Shown: positions 22,853 to 36,012, counted from the first letter of the stretch. The stretch: 64,000 nucleotides of DNA from Trifolium pratense (GCF_020283565.1 NC_060061.1:43313362-43377361); one strand, 5' to 3'. Numbers and translations: made by a program. The notes: generated by a model from the letters alone, not told the origin.

Positions 22853-23788
22853 CAGAACTATGTAATTTGCTTCATGGGTAAATATAGTTCAATTTTGGCT
22901 TTGGTCTGCCCAAAGTTGTGTATAGCCATCAATTTTTTGCATCCTTTGTTTTTTATATTCTATACTAATGTCAAAATTTGACTTTGATATGCAAACTTCA
23001 GTAATTCATCGCCACCTTATTTTGAATTTTGGAATTCTCAATATTCTTGCTATTTTATTTTCCTGTTTATTTTATTGACCGAGTAAACTTGAGTCACCGC
23101 TTCAGTTTTGTGCTAAAGAAAAGACTGCAAAACCTTCAATAACTACTTTTTCATTCTTTTGATCTTGAGTAATCTAAGGGATTTCCAATTTTAGTGGCTT
23201 ATTTGGTTCTTAAAAGTCGGTGTCAAATAAGCAACTGTTTGATATTGATTTTTCCCCATGGCGAAGAACAGTTGCATTTAGTCGACAGGTTGAGTTCTTT
23301 AAAATTATGCAATTCTACTTTTATAAAGAACAGTTGCATAGAAATAAAAAGTTGTTTTTTATCTTGTAATCAACTAACCTTTAGATAAAAAAGTATGAAA
23401 TGCTTAGTTGCATAAAATCTGCCCGTTAGAAATGCTCAGTCTAAGTTCAAGCCTTTTGGCATTTTCTTGTGATATTCACGAATATCTGGTACTTTTTAGA
23501 AAGGAGAATTTGTAATAATGGATGTGAATGGTAAATAATCAAGAAGAAAAGTGGCAATAACGGGTGTGAATGCTAAATAATCTACCAGGTTTAAGCATTT
23601 ACAGAACACATAATAATAGAATCTCACTAAAAAAACACAATCCAACATCATACATATAAATATACTATTCCAAACATTATACATGTAATGAAAGTATACT
23701 GCTCCAAACATAGGAAATACCACTCAAGTCACTGTTGACCATCGTTATTATTTAAACAATCAAACACATTTTCGATTCATCGTACACT
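22853..23788. other. Intergenic region between convergent WSS1 and ankyrin genes
   Basis: It contains the 3' untranslated regions of both genes. A short direct repeat of 'aataatcaagaagaaaagtggcaataacgg' type occurs near 23515-23570. No gene or named repeat was recognised. Confidence 0.5.
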
Positions 23789-26700
23789 TTATAATTCCTC
23801 GCTCTTATCACTTGTCTTCGGCACTTTGGTTACAATACCTCTCAGAAGATCAATGTAGAGTGGAAGTTGTGCTATTGCATACAAAGTCACAGGGAAGCAA
23901 GTGACTGAATAAATGAGGAACACAATGTGCTTGTATTTTTGGTCAATCAGAAAGAAATGGCCAGAGCAGAAAGCAGTGAACATTGCACAAATGGACAAGA
24001 AAAGAGAACTCAATCCCAAAAGAAGTTTCCTTGGCAAATCAATTCTGAAATCTTTAGCTTCTTTTCGAGAAGTGAGTATAGAAAGGAACATTATGAGTGC
24101 AGTGACAGAGAAGCAAAGGCCAATTACCGAAGATAAAGCAAATGCATCAAATGCAGGCCTTCCTTCCAATGCTGGTTCACCTGTTTCACTTCTGTTGCCA
24201 CCTGGGACAGTGCTTGATGTAGCAAAGGAAACACCGGCAAGGAGTGCAGCCACTACAGAGCAAGATTCAGAAGTGTCCTTGAGCCATTCACTCCCATCTT
24301 TTACCAGCGATTCGTATGATTTCTTGAATAATTCTCCTGCTGTTTGGTCGAATCTGTTGGTTCGAACTGTGAAATGCTCCGGCACTAGTCCTTTAGTATA
24401 CTGCTCCATGGTGCAAAATTATAGGGTTAAATTATATCATATTAACAACAGAAATTTTATCAATGAAATCATTTCGATTTTCAAAGTGAGACTCATTAAA
24501 TAAGATGTGATATTTTGGAAGCGTTTGGAAGAGCTTATTTGAGCTTATCTAAAGAAAGATAGAAAGAAAGAAAGAAAGAAAATACCAGAAACCATTTGAT
24601 ATGCCACATCATTTGCAAAGCAGCTCCAGCAATGTGCCAATCTCGATCACTTTTTGTAGCTGCTAAATGTAACACAGTGTTCTCTTCCCTATCTACCCCT
24701 TGGATTAAGTTATCAAATATTGCCTTTTTATTACACTCATCAAGCCGTTTCCTTAATCCCTCAACAACAATGGTTCTCCTATTCTCAACTGCTACAAGTA
24801 ATACATTTTTATTTTCCAAATTAACTTCATATATGGAACTTGGTATTTCTGTTATAAGCTCATTTACTATTTCAACTATGCCATTTCTTGCTGCAGTCAA
24901 AATCGCTGTCTCACTTTTCAGTGTTTCAGAAATCGGTGGCTCCTCGGTGTTGTTATTTCCTGCGAGTTTCAATTTTGTTATTATCTTCAATATGTTTCAT
25001 ACCGATTTGATTAATATGGATTTAATTTAAATACACCGTTCGTAAGTTAAAAAAATATGTAGAGAGAATCCAGAAGTATTTGTAGTAAGAGCAAGAAAAC
25101 ATGTATAATGACCTAAATAAGTCTTGAGAAAACTATATTATACCGTGCATGTTTATTTTTCTCATTTAAATTTTACATTTGCAGAACTGCAAATAAACCA
25201 CTTAAATCGTTTAGATACCTTGATTTGGATTGTAAAAAGACATGAAATCCGTTCCACTAACATCTCGAGTTGGTTTGGCGCCTGTTCCCAAGTACGATTC
25301 ATAAGGGTTCTCCATAAATTTTTTCAATAGTTGACCACTCCATTTATGCTTTTGCTTCATCTTTGTAATTTCTTCGACCCCTTTTTACAAATTTTGAACA
25401 CATCCATAAAACAATAACAACGGATGAGATAGTCAAAACAAACATTAGATCATGAGAACAACTAGATTAGATGAGACACTTACCTACACCTGAGAGGCCA
25501 AGGATATAGATGTATGCAAACTTTAAAAACCAAAGACATGTAGCATAGTTTTCTGGAAGAATCATGCGTTTAGATGGCATTGATATATTAGAATGTTGTT
25601 GATGATGTTGCAACACTGTGGCTTTCTCTCCCATATCTTTAGATCCTGCAATTTAATAACATAGCTTAAGTTTTGTGCATTGTTTATATAAGAATATTTT
25701 ACACACGCATATAGTGTTTAAATATGATTTTAGTCCATACAATTATAGTGTTTTTTGTTTTAACCCACAAAAGTTTTATTTATTTGGATTCAATTCTCCA
25801 AATTCAAGAAACTTGTTTTTAGTATCCGAGGTCAGCTTATTAGGTCGCATGACTTGATTATGTTGGACCACGTATGTGATGGGGAGTCTGGGGAAGCTTG
25901 GAAGAAATATCGGGTCAAATGCTCCAGGAGCACAAGAGAGAGAGACGCCACATCTCCACCGCTCTTATAAATTCAACATGTCTCTCGTTCATAGTCGATG
26001 TGAGATTTAACCACTCACATTTGAAACCCAACAGTATGACATTAAATATAAAGAGATGTAAATAGTACAAGATATCAATAAACATATTATTGTAAGATGT
26101 AATGCACATACCAAATGCAGAAGGATAAGCATACTCTAGACATTTATGAAGAAAGAGGTAACATGTGTTGTAGTTCTTTGGGCATTTGTTGTCCAAGCTT
26201 AACTGATGTTGTTTCCTTCCATAATATTCGACAGCTTGTTTCACATCTAGGATTCCCTCAGGTAGACCTTTTCACAGTGTGTCATAATATTAGAGCAATA
26301 ACACATTGAATTTTGTAAAGAACAATATCTTAGAATTGAGAGTTGGGTCTAACTCAACCCTACAAAACCGGTTTGTAAGGTAAGGATCAGGCCATCTCGT
26401 AACGGATGTGGGACTTCTTAACACACCCCTCACGCCCAACACTATTGGGCTTTGGTGCGTGGATATAAACGGTGGGTGGCTCGATAGCGGAAACCTGATA
26501 ATAGGTGGCCCAACAGATCGTGGAGAGTTAGGCCTAATTCAACCCTACAAAACCGATTTGTAAGGTGAAGATTGCCCTCACTTATAAACACACATTCAGG
26601 CCATCTCGTAACCAATATGGGACTTCTTAACACAATACTCAATAGAAGTGTACTCTATCTAGTATTAAGATTTCATTTGATAATAACTTGATTGCAAGTA

Positions 26701-29144
26701 GAGAGAAAAACACTTACAGTGGTAAAGGATCCTCTTCCACCATATCATCTTGGATCCACTTATGAAGGCTGAAGGTCTAGTAGCAAGAAGTTTGAGAGGA
26801 CTAAATCCATGTTTGTTTGGAATGACAGCAAGATCAGGATATTTATCTACTATAATAAGTGCCAAATCTGTCGCAGTATACACAAATATTAAAAATTTAG
26901 AGAAACAGTTTTTATAATGTGTGCATTGTTGCACACCATATAGATCATTTCATGAGTATTGACTGATCACTCCACATCTTCAGACATATGTCATATTATT
27001 TAAAACATGTCATATCTGCAATGTTACGACATAAATTTGGAGGAACAAAATAGGAAAACTAGTTTCTTGAACAAGAGAAAATAAGGGGACTAATAAACAA
27101 AAAAGTGAGCAATTAAATATCCATGTTATGTCCAATATTTCACACATTACAAAACTGAAATATAAATTTATAGACTTGGATTCCGTACTGGACTGGTATA
27201 GAGGACCACAAAGTGTGGCTCCTAATATTTCAACTTCACTAGCCAGACCTTACAACTGATCAAGTCATGTCACAGCTCACATCGTTCAGTTAGGTCCTAT
27301 CTCGGCACTAGTTTGACTATTCATGTCATGTCAGCTCACTTCGCTCATGTAAGTCCTATCTTAGCACTATCTTTACTATTCAAGTCATTAGGGTCCACCT
27401 CATCTAGCCAGGTCTTACCTCAACACTAATTGAACTGTTCAAGTCATGTTAACTCACATCACCCAATCAGGTCCTACCTCAGCACTAGCTTGATTATTCA
27501 AGTCATGCTATCCATAAAAGTTCTATCTTAGCACTAGTTTGACCGTTCAAGTCATGTTTGCTCACTTTACATATGTGAACACCTACCATTGTCGATTGTA
27601 CGTAGTCAGCACGTCGATGATCATTGGATTGAGATTGGACAACTAGATTTCAGTGCAAATTTTGATTATGTTTTTTAATAGAAAATCTAAAATACTGTCA
27701 TCAATTGCGTGAATCCATGCATGCATGTCAACAACTGCATGGAATCGGAATTCGAAATTCATATATAATATCATGAAGCAGTCATGCAATTTAATTAAAA
27801 GCTGACTTACCAAAAAATTCTCTCCTGATGGCACAGTGAAGAATACTATCCCCATTGTTTCGAATTAGATCTCTAGAATAAGAACTGCTACCACCATCAA
27901 CATTATCGCAATCACTCTTACTTCGTTTAAAGTTGAAGAGATACACAAACGTTTGTTTTTGCCAAGACAATGCAGCAAGAAACAAAGGACTTTCTCCATT
28001 ATTATTATCAATATCAATCAAATATTTCCTTTCACCATTTTCTCCTATGATCAATTCACATATATCTTTGAATCCTCTTGATGCTGCAAGGTGCAAAGGA
28101 GTGTCACCTTTTTCATTCTTCTTTTCAAGGGCCTCAATCTTGTTGTGTTTTATGATTAAATTCACAAGATTTCTAACAACTTTTTCATTGTCATCATTTA
28201 CTGCCACGTGTAGTGCTGTTCCTCTGCTCTTGTTAATGTCTATTGTGCAAAGTTCAGGATGTGATCTGTATAGTTCCTCTACTTTTTCCCATTGTCCTTT
28301 TACTGTGCACACTTTTAGGTTGTCCTCTGGAGACGCATGCTTGTCCTCTGGACACATATTTCAAATAGAGTTAATTGTTTGCAATTTACTACCAGAGAAA
28401 GTGGAATTAGACTTAGAATATGTTTGGATAAACAGCTTAATTAAGCGCTTATAGTATAAACATAAATAGTAATCATATAAGTGATTCCGTTATTTTTATA
28501 ACAAAAGATAAAATAAAGTTAAAATTGTTTCCAAACAAGTTATAAGTTGTTTTTATATTCTATTTATTAACGGTAGAGAGGCTGTTTCAGACCGGGTATT
28601 TTATCGGTCTAGTCATCTTCTTCGTCAGGCTTCCTTCTCGCATTCGAAGCGGTAGCGGTACTGGAAGTGGAGTCGTAACTAACTTCCTATCTATTTCCGG
28701 TAAAGCAGACTAAAATGGAATTGTCCTTTCAAATATTCTAGTAAGTACAACATTGTGAAGTGAAAATGTTCATATAAGTTTCCTAAAAACTTAACAAACC
28801 GGATAACTTTAAAAATTAGTGAGGAAAAAAAAAAAGTTTCAATTTATATATGAGGGCAAAATATAAGAATGAAGGTATAATTGGTGGAGTAGAGGATAAT
28901 TTTTTTCTAAGAGAGGTACTTACATATCATCCATCGAAAAAAAGTTCACACTGACAGTGAGAGTTAAACTCACGTCTTTGCAGGATATGAGTTAACTTTT
29001 TATCAAATGAGTCGACCTTTGTCAACTATTATTGTTTGCTAATTTGAACGATTTTTACTAGTGATATATAATTTTTCATTGGTCACAAGAAAAATGCTTA
29101 CCTGTACTATCATAAATATAATCTCCCACTTCAATAATGCTCAT
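23789..29144 (-). CDS. Ankyrin-repeat membrane protein with PGG domain (ACD6/ITN1-like)
   Basis: Eight exons (minus): 29144-29102, 28347-27811, 26867-26718, 26267-26112, 25645-25484, 25380-25219, 24959-24586 and 24400-23789; 731 residues. All junctions are GT-AG and keep the frame. Exon 2 encodes ankyrin repeats (GTALHVAVNDDNEKVVRNL, GDTPLHLAASRGFKDICEL, ESPLFLAA, DSILHCAI). Exon 3 carries KYPDLAVIPNKHGFSPLKLLA, and exon 7 two more repeats (TAILTAARNGIVEIVNELI, ENTVLHLAA). The last exon encodes the PGG domain (SCSVVAALLAGVSFATSSTVPGG) with four membrane helices. Plant members act at the plasma membrane or ER in defence, cell death and salt responses; the specific role here is unknown. Exon 1 encodes only 14 residues and is the least certain. 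Introns contain a minisatellite and a TRIM-like element. Genes of this family usually lie in clusters, which fits the exon fragment at 5.7-6.7 kb. Confidence 0.85.
26338..26634 (-). mobile_element. TRIM-like element with snRNA-type promoter motif, in ankyrin intron 3
   Basis: Two direct repeats (26338-26424 and 26523-26634) flank about 98 bases. Read on the minus strand each starts TGTTAAGAAGTCCCA and ends in CAACTCTC or TAACTCTC. The internal part ends in a purine tract (GGGCGTGAGGGGTG) just before the second repeat, as a polypurine tract would. The copy at 26523-26634 keeps a 25-base block with TTTATAAGTG that the other lacks. GTCCCACATCCG followed by a TATA box resembles the USE/TATA promoter of plant U-snRNA genes. 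There is no coding capacity. Confidence 0.6.
27260..27570. repeat. 60-bp minisatellite in ankyrin intron 2
   Basis: About five diverged units begin with CAAGTCATG-like blocks at 27261, 27321, 27381, 27440, 27499 and 27548. Each contains a 'gctcac' block, 'aggtcctacctcagcacta' and 'tttgactattc'. The divergence between units suggests an old array. Confidence 0.85.
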
Positions 29145-31804
29145 GGTGCTCTTCAAGCTTGAAACTAACACAGATTGAATGAAGGGTGAAAGAACAATGT
29201 GAGATGGGAAAGAGAAGTGTATAGTATAGTCCCTAAACCCTATGTTATGCTTCCAAAATAGTTGAACTTCTTATTTTAAATACCAAACATGAAGAGTCCT
29301 ATGTTATATTTCAAGTGAATTTGAAGGGTAGGAGAATATCAAAAGAAATTATTCCATACATGCTTTAGAACACATAAGCAGAGAATTAAAGTAAAAAAGA
29401 AAAAATATATATTCTAAAGAAAGTTTGCTTCTCAAGTCTACAAGTTAAGTATATTATATTTATGATAGTTACAATTCAATAAAACTTATGAATTAATACA
29501 TGGAATTTTACATGGTTTTTAATGGAAGAAAATAGATGGAAAAGAAAAAGGAAATGGAAAAGAGCTTATACATACAATTTTTTTTTTTTGGGAATTATGA
29601 ACAATTTGGGGAATAGCTTATACATACAATTTTACATGCCAAGAGAGTGAGCTTAACTTATACTACTCAGTTTCAAATAGCATTTTCTTCATAAATAAGG
29701 TGATGTAAATTCCAATTAATTTTGACCTTGTGAATCATTAATTCCTAAATAAACTTTCACAACTAAATTTAAATATGTAAAATCATTTCTCCAATAGAGT
29801 TAGTGCTTAAAAATCCAACATACAAGAGCAAATTATCTCTCACAATTATTATGTTTTGGCCCATTTAGGGGAAAAAATATAAACTCAAAAATATTTTAAC
29901 TTAAATATCTATATTCAAGAATGGATTTAGAAGGAGACCATCAGAGTCCACAATCCTCTCAATTTTTTCTTATACTAATATGTCATTATATTATTGGTTT
30001 AATTTTACTCTGATCTCCCAATTTTATTAAACTCGAGAAAATGGTCTCCCTTCTTCAATTCAACTTTTTGAGCATAGTTCAGTTGGTAGGAACATTGCAT
30101 ATAATTGCAGGGACATTTCAATTCTCTCTCTTGATTTTGATAAAAATAGTACACATATGGTGAAAAGAGAGAAAGAAAAAAAAAAAAGTAAATATCAGAG
30201 ACACGGCGTTGGTAATTAAGTATTCTCTCAATATTTAATTTTATATTAATACACCTTGCTTTCCATTATATAACCCGAACTTAGTATAGGTACCATACTC
30301 GTATCTATACATCATTATTGATAATTGATGACTAATTTATATCGCACAATCCGTTAAACTTGGGTACTGATAAAAAAAGTGCATAGTTTTTTTTTTTTTG
30401 GGTACATAAGTGCATAGTTATTATATACTTGTTAGAAAATGGTTGTTTGAAAAACATATTTGAACATATAAATAGGAATTGGACTATTGATATGCTTTAT
30501 TTTGTCATTTGCTGCACCTTCATTACTTCCATATTAAGCGAGTAAAAATGGAATGTTTCTTTCCTGTTTTTTTCTTGTTACTTTCACTTTAGCATAATAT
30601 ACCTATTAAAGCCTTCCTCTATCCTCGTGTTTCTTGTGGTTTTCGTGATTATTGATGTTCTATACTTGTTCTTTGTTAAAAAAATTAACTGTGCTGTTCT
30701 ATATTTGGAAAAACAACTTATTTTACGGCACAGAACATAAGCAGGCTATGGTGAGTGTATATTGGATTGAGATTTTATGAGATAATTTTTGCAAAAAAAA
30801 ATCTTTGTGATTTTATGAGATTTTGTTGGATTATACTGATCTTGTTAGATTTTAAAGACTTTTTTACAAGACTTTTTTACGATCAAGATTTTTAACGCAT
30901 GATTTGAATGAATTTTGAGAGATTTTTTTCAAAAGACTTTTTACAATCAAGATTTCATAATACTTTATATATTAGAAAAATTTTGTATATCAGGAAAATG
31001 TTAAAAGAATCAATAAATTTTAATAAAAGAAATTATATTTTTTTTGGAATCCAAATATTTAAACAAAAAAAAAACCTACATTTTTTTACGTATATGTTTC
31101 TAATCACAAATAAAAACCATTGCCACCATTAATGATGGAAAAAGAAGCAGATGAATGTAACGAAAAATTAAAAAAAACATTTGCCGTAAAAAGTTGTAAT
31201 GAATCCAAAATTTGTAAAAAAATATGTAGAATTTGTTAAAATATTTTTTTGCAAAAAAACATATTTGATAAGTAATGTGGGTTTTGTCCAATATTTTGTA
31301 CGCAGAAATTCATGTTTTTATAATTGTGATTAAACTTTTTTGGGACGCTGGTTATAACAGGTCTTCATATAATACATATATGGAAAAAGCGGTGGTCGCC
31401 ACCCCTAATGCATACTAATACCCCACTTTATATACATGTTTGCCCCTTTTCAATTAATACCATACCTCTTGGTATATAAATAATATTTTATGGAGAATGT
31501 TAACATGTGAATATATGGCACATGTTAAGGTAGTAAAAATAGAAATTATGTCTTAGAATTTGTGCATTTTAACTTTTCAAGGATTAAATGTATTGTATCA
31601 TTAAATGTTAAATTTCTATATTAAGATACCTTATCATGTGCCCTATATACACATGTTAACAAGACCCATATTTTATTTCATTATGGTTCCACACTTCCAC
31701 TAACTAATTAAGGCAAACAATATTGGACTTCCTCACTTGATTCATCTTCTTTTACTCAAAAATTTCACTCCATACACAATAAAATAGTGTAAAGATATCT
31801 ACTA

Positions 31805-32239
31805 TTAAATAAAGGGTTAAATATGCAAAAGGTCCCCGCACTTATGAGTCATTTATGTTTTAGTCCCTGCATTTTAAAAACATTTCATTTTGCCACTGCA
31901 CTTTCATTTTACTTTAAAAATGGTCCTCAGACCTTTTTTTTTGTTGAAATGACACATTTTTACTGATATGTCACGGTTGACTGAACTTTAGAGTTGATGA
32001 CTCATTTAATTTTGCAGTGAATCGATCAAAATACCCTTAAATAAGTAATTTTTTAAAAGTTAAATAAAATTGACACATCATAAAAAAATGTGCCACTTCA
32101 ACAAAAAATGGGTTCAGGGACCATTTTTAAAGTAAAATGAAAGTGCAGCGGCAAAATGAAAGGATTTTAAAATGCAGGGACTAAAACTCAAATAACCCGT
32201 AAGTGCAGGGACCTTTTGCATATTTAAGCCTTAAATAAA
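31805..32239. mobile_element. Foldback MITE with 9-bp target duplication (Mutator-like)
   Basis: The element is 31814-32230 (417 bp). Its left end GGGTTAAATATGCAAAAGG matches the reverse complement of its right end GGCTTAAATATGCAAAAGG, and the inverted similarity continues for over 100 bases. It is flanked by TTAAATAAA at 31805-31813 and 32231-32239. A nine-base duplication points to the Mutator superfamily. No coding region. Confidence 0.87.
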
Positions 32240-32447
32240 TTATGGAAGAATTTTATCAAATGAAATATAAAACAATCATGATCTTAATTATGAGCATTTT
32301 TGTATGTATTTTTCTTTAGAAATACACCCTATTGTTTCATATATATAAACAAATTTTTACTTTTTAAATTCTTTTAATTATTAATATACCGTGTTAATAA
32401 TATGAATTAGATATATTAATGATTAAATGAATCTAAAAAAAAAATTG

Positions 32448-32574
32448 TGAGCTTAGCTCCATTGACAAGACGTTGCATTATATATGTAAGATGTCAGGGT
32501 TCAAACTCTGATCATCTCATTTATCTATTTTAAGGATGGAATTTCTAACATTAGACAACTTAACAAAAAAAAAA
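32448..32574 (+). mobile_element. tRNA-derived SINE
   Basis: The head reads GTGAGCTTAGCTCCATTGAC with a B box GGGTTCAAACTC about 40 bases later, and the element ends in an A-run (32564-32574). AATCTAA occurs on both flanks and may be the target duplication. A related, more decayed copy lies in the opposite orientation at about 33955-34075. Confidence 0.55.
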
Positions 32575-33954
32575 TCTAACAACTGAAATTTTTTATATAT
32601 ATGAAACCGGAAAGAATATGATATTTATATTTATTTCAATTAAATTATAAACAACTATCAATAGTAGAAATTAGCTATATGTATGTACCCAGGGACGGAT
32701 CTAGACATAAAAAATTGGTGTGGCTAAAATTAAACATATCTAATATAATTTTGAAGTTGATGTCGCACCACCATTTTTGGCTCATTTACAAAATCACTTG
32801 GATAAATTAAGCTCAACTATTTTCAATAATTTTTCACATCTAAAGATCCAAATGACAATGAGGGACTCAAATTTGGTGAGTGGTGGTGGCTATGCAGAGG
32901 GTGGACGATGTTAAGAAATACGATGATAATTTTTCACATCTAAAGCTCCAAATAACAATGATTTATTTATGAGTAATATTGGTACGCGTGTTAAGGGACG
33001 ATTTGTAATTAGTTAATGCCCCAATATGAAACTCATAAATAGCTAAGGGACCAATTGTCCAATTTAACCTTTTTTTTATGATTCATGCTAAACAGTACTT
33101 GGGGGCACTTGTTCAACATATTAAAAGAGAAAATTAAAGATAAAATTAATATTGAAAAAATAACTTTGTAATAGTTTATTTTTAAAGTATTAAACACACA
33201 AAATACAAGATAAAATTTCCTTATTAATATATTTAACTAGTATCCGAAGACAATATTTAACACAATATATATCTATGTATATGTTTATAAAAAACTATCT
33301 GTTGATGTTATATTTTTGCCACCTTCAATAATATTTTATAGTTCCGTTCCTGTTTGGTGTTGAAGGAAGTGTCTAAGGCTCCATGATTATGATTATGCCA
33401 ACCTCTTGAGCTCATTCAAACTAATTTGATTAAGGACTAAGATATTTCAATTCATCACTTTTTCGGAAAGGAAACTTTTAAACGAATATACTACCTAAAA
33501 AGAATGCTAATTACTCAAAATCTCTTATAATGGTGTATAAATTATTATCATGTCTCTCTCTTCAGCTTACTAGTACGAGTATCCTTTATCATTACATAGT
33601 TTTTTTGGCTTAAATGGAGTTTTATCCCCCTATTTTGAATAAATTGAAATTTTACCCTTCATATTTTAAAATCCGGAATTTTACCCCCTCTCCCCCCATT
33701 TTAATTTTTTTTTGGATTTTACCCCCCAAAATCTGCTTCTGAGGCTTAACTTCAAAGCTTCGCACAGAACTCGTGTAACAAAAAAAAATGTAATTGATAT
33801 AAGTGCAAATATAAATTTTTTAATAAGTATAAAAAAAATTAGATAGAATATCAGCTACTTTTACTAACAAGAATTATATTAATTTTATAATGTGTGCATA
33901 TAAGAATTATATTAATTTGTTTCAAAAAAAAAGAATTATATTAATTTTTTTCTT

Positions 33955-34075
33955 CATGCGGTCTAATAACTAAAAAATTTAGTCTTAAAGTGAAATGACA
34001 AAAGTTTAAACCCTGATCCACTGCATATATAATGCAATTATCTTTCAATTGAACTAAGTTCACGAGACATATTAA
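33955..34075 (-). mobile_element. Decayed SINE copy
   Basis: The reverse complement reads GTGAACTTAGTTCAATTGA, then TTGCATTATATATGCAGTGG and CAGGGTTTAAAC. This parallels the SINE at 32448-32574 base block by base block. No target duplication was identified. Confidence 0.4.
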
Positions 34076-34317
34076 TTTGCTTTTTACTAACAAGAATTAA
34101 ACAAAATTGTGTAACTATAAAAAAAAGTTGCGTTCAATTTCTTGGGTAAGATATTGATTTAAGCAATTACCTCCATTATTTTTAATCAAGTTATTCATGT
34201 TGGACATGGACTTGGTCTCTTTGAGATTAATTTTTTTTATAAGCTGGATGTGAGATTAATGATTTAACGATCAATACTCTTACTCTTGATAGTGTAAAAA
34301 ATCTTTACACTATTTTA

Positions 34318-35434
34318 TGAAGGTGTGAAAACACAAGAAGGGGGGGTTGAATTGTGTTTTAGCTAAGTTAAAACTTTTTCAAGTTCTTAACTCAACTACG
34401 TTAGCAGCGGAAAAGTAACACAATAAATAACAAGATAGAGAGAGAGAAATCACACAAGCAATTTATACTGGTTCCTCTCACAAAACGAGAGTAGTCCAGT
34501 CCCCTTGCACTTCCAAGGGAGTTCACTATAATCACACAAGATTACACCTGCTCAAGCACACAAGCAAGAGACTTCTCAACAATGCTCAAGCACACAAGCT
34601 TAAGACTTCACACTTAAGCACACAAGCTTAAGTCTCACACTTAAGCACACAAGCTTAAGTTACACACGTTACAATAAAGTATATAAAAATATACAAGTGC
34701 TCTTAGATGAACCTAAAGAGAGCAAATACAAGTATTACAGAGTATTTGGCTAAAGTGCAAAAACACTTGAGAGAGGTTCAGAGCTTGTATATCACAGAGT
34801 TCAGAGTTTGTTTTGCGCACGTTCAAATCTTGATAATTAATCTTTTTGTTGCAGCTGATCCTTCTAGTATATATACCACTAGAAAAGAGTCGTTGCAAAA
34901 GGAGCCGTTGGAGTTGATAACCTTTTGTCTTCAAGCAGTCTGTCTTGATGCAGTTTGGTTGTATCCAAAACTAAGAAAGAGTTTCAGTTACTTTGACTAC
35001 TGCAGAGTGGACTTTCCTTATTCAGCTAACAAAACTGAAGACCCACGTTCTCAAGATAGGACAGACAAAACAGAGCTAGCTGAGCTGATCAGACTTGAAA
35101 GGTCCTTTTCTTCATTGGTAGAAGAGTTGACTAGCAAAGGGAATCTTCACAGCTTTCAAAGAGATCTTCAGAGTTTGATGAAGCTTGTAGACAGACATGA
35201 AGTACTGAAGTCTTCATCCTCTGAACGTTGTAACCTCTGAAGTCCAACATCTTCTGAGCGCTTGTGAACTTCTGAATTCACATCCTCTGAACTTCACTCA
35301 GAGCTTATATGATGCTTATATCTGCGCACTTAAAATAAATTTTTAGTCCTTCCAATTGTTTATTAATACTTTGTTATCATCAAAACCTTTATAGATTAAG
35401 GAGCAAACATTTTTAAATCAATTTTGTTCCAACA
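34318..35434 (-). repeat. 3' LTR of the Sirevirus-like element
   Basis: It is 1117 bp. On the minus strand it begins TGTTGGAAC and ends CACCTTCA. It contains tandem 'cacacttaagcacacaagct' units near 34560-34660, present in both LTRs. The 177-codon open frame inside (34707-35240, plus) is repeated exactly in the other LTR and has no known domain. Confidence 0.93.
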
Positions 35435-35880
35435 ATCTCCCCCTTTTTGATGATGACAAACATAAGTATTAATTGACAATTGCTGTTAAATTAACTTATC
35501 ATGTTTCTCTTAGGTTTATGAGGTTTGCAAGCTCCCCCTAAGATTGATACTCCATAAAGTCTGAACTTTATGTTTTATCCATGATATTTAATTTAGTATA
35601 AGATTAAGATGTTTTGAAATAAAACAAATTTCATATCTTTCTTCAGAGTGAGAGGTTTGCAAGCTCTCCCCCTAAGTCTCATAAGGCTAAGTTAAAATTG
35701 CACTCTTAACTTATCCTTACTTATGAAATTTATTTTAGTTTCAACTAACTTAGTCTCCGCCTTGAAATACGTAAAACAACTTAAAAGTAACAACTTTTAA
35801 TTTAACAGATAAAAGCGAGATAAAAGGCGTGGTTTCAGTTTTGGAACATATCAATTAATGCGTAACTACTCCCCCTTTTG
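35435..35880 (-). promoter_or_regulatory. Polypurine tract, present in four copies
   Basis: Directly inside the 3' LTR is AAAAAGGGGGAGAT on the minus strand (35435-35448), the plus-strand primer site. Very similar tracts lie further in: about 35531-35540 (CTTAGGGGGAGC), 35663-35675 (CTTAGGGGGAGAG) and 35868-35880 (CAAAAGGGGGAGT). Multiple polypurine tracts before the 3' LTR are a described feature of Sireviruses. Confidence 0.75.
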
Positions 35881-36012
35881 TCATTATCAAAAAGTAAAAC
35901 GAAGTTATATAACCAAGACAGTCAAAGAAAACGAGTGGTAGTTACAAAGGTGAATTAATTTTAAAAACAAAAACCAACGCGCTCAAGGGTTTATAAAAAG
36001 GAACACGCTAAC

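Larger units (their letters stand above)
29145..34317. other. Gene-free stretch with MITE and SINE copies
   Basis: AT-rich DNA upstream of the ankyrin gene. Short open frames (for example 30908-31132) are low-complexity and not accepted. Recognisable contents are a diverged 'ggattgagatttt' repeat (about 30750-30960), a 417-bp foldback MITE (31814-32230) and SINE copies (about 30065-30130, 32448-32574, 33955-34075). A half foldback repeat (about 33605-33750) has 'ttaccccc' and 'ttttatccccc' blocks. Confidence 0.5.

Noticed and set aside
23913..24503. 196-codon plus-strand frame
   Set aside because: It is the complement of the PGG exon of the ankyrin gene, which has conserved family motifs and fitting splice sites on the minus strand.
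26442..26642. 66-codon minus-strand frame in ankyrin intron 3
   Set aside because: It coincides with the TRIM-like repeat, which is non-coding and crosses the repeat boundaries.
34707..35240. 177-codon open frame in the 3' LTR, repeated exactly at 45182-45715
   Set aside because: It lies inside the LTRs, on the strand opposite to the element, and shows no domain. Its duplication follows from the LTRs being identical, not from selection.
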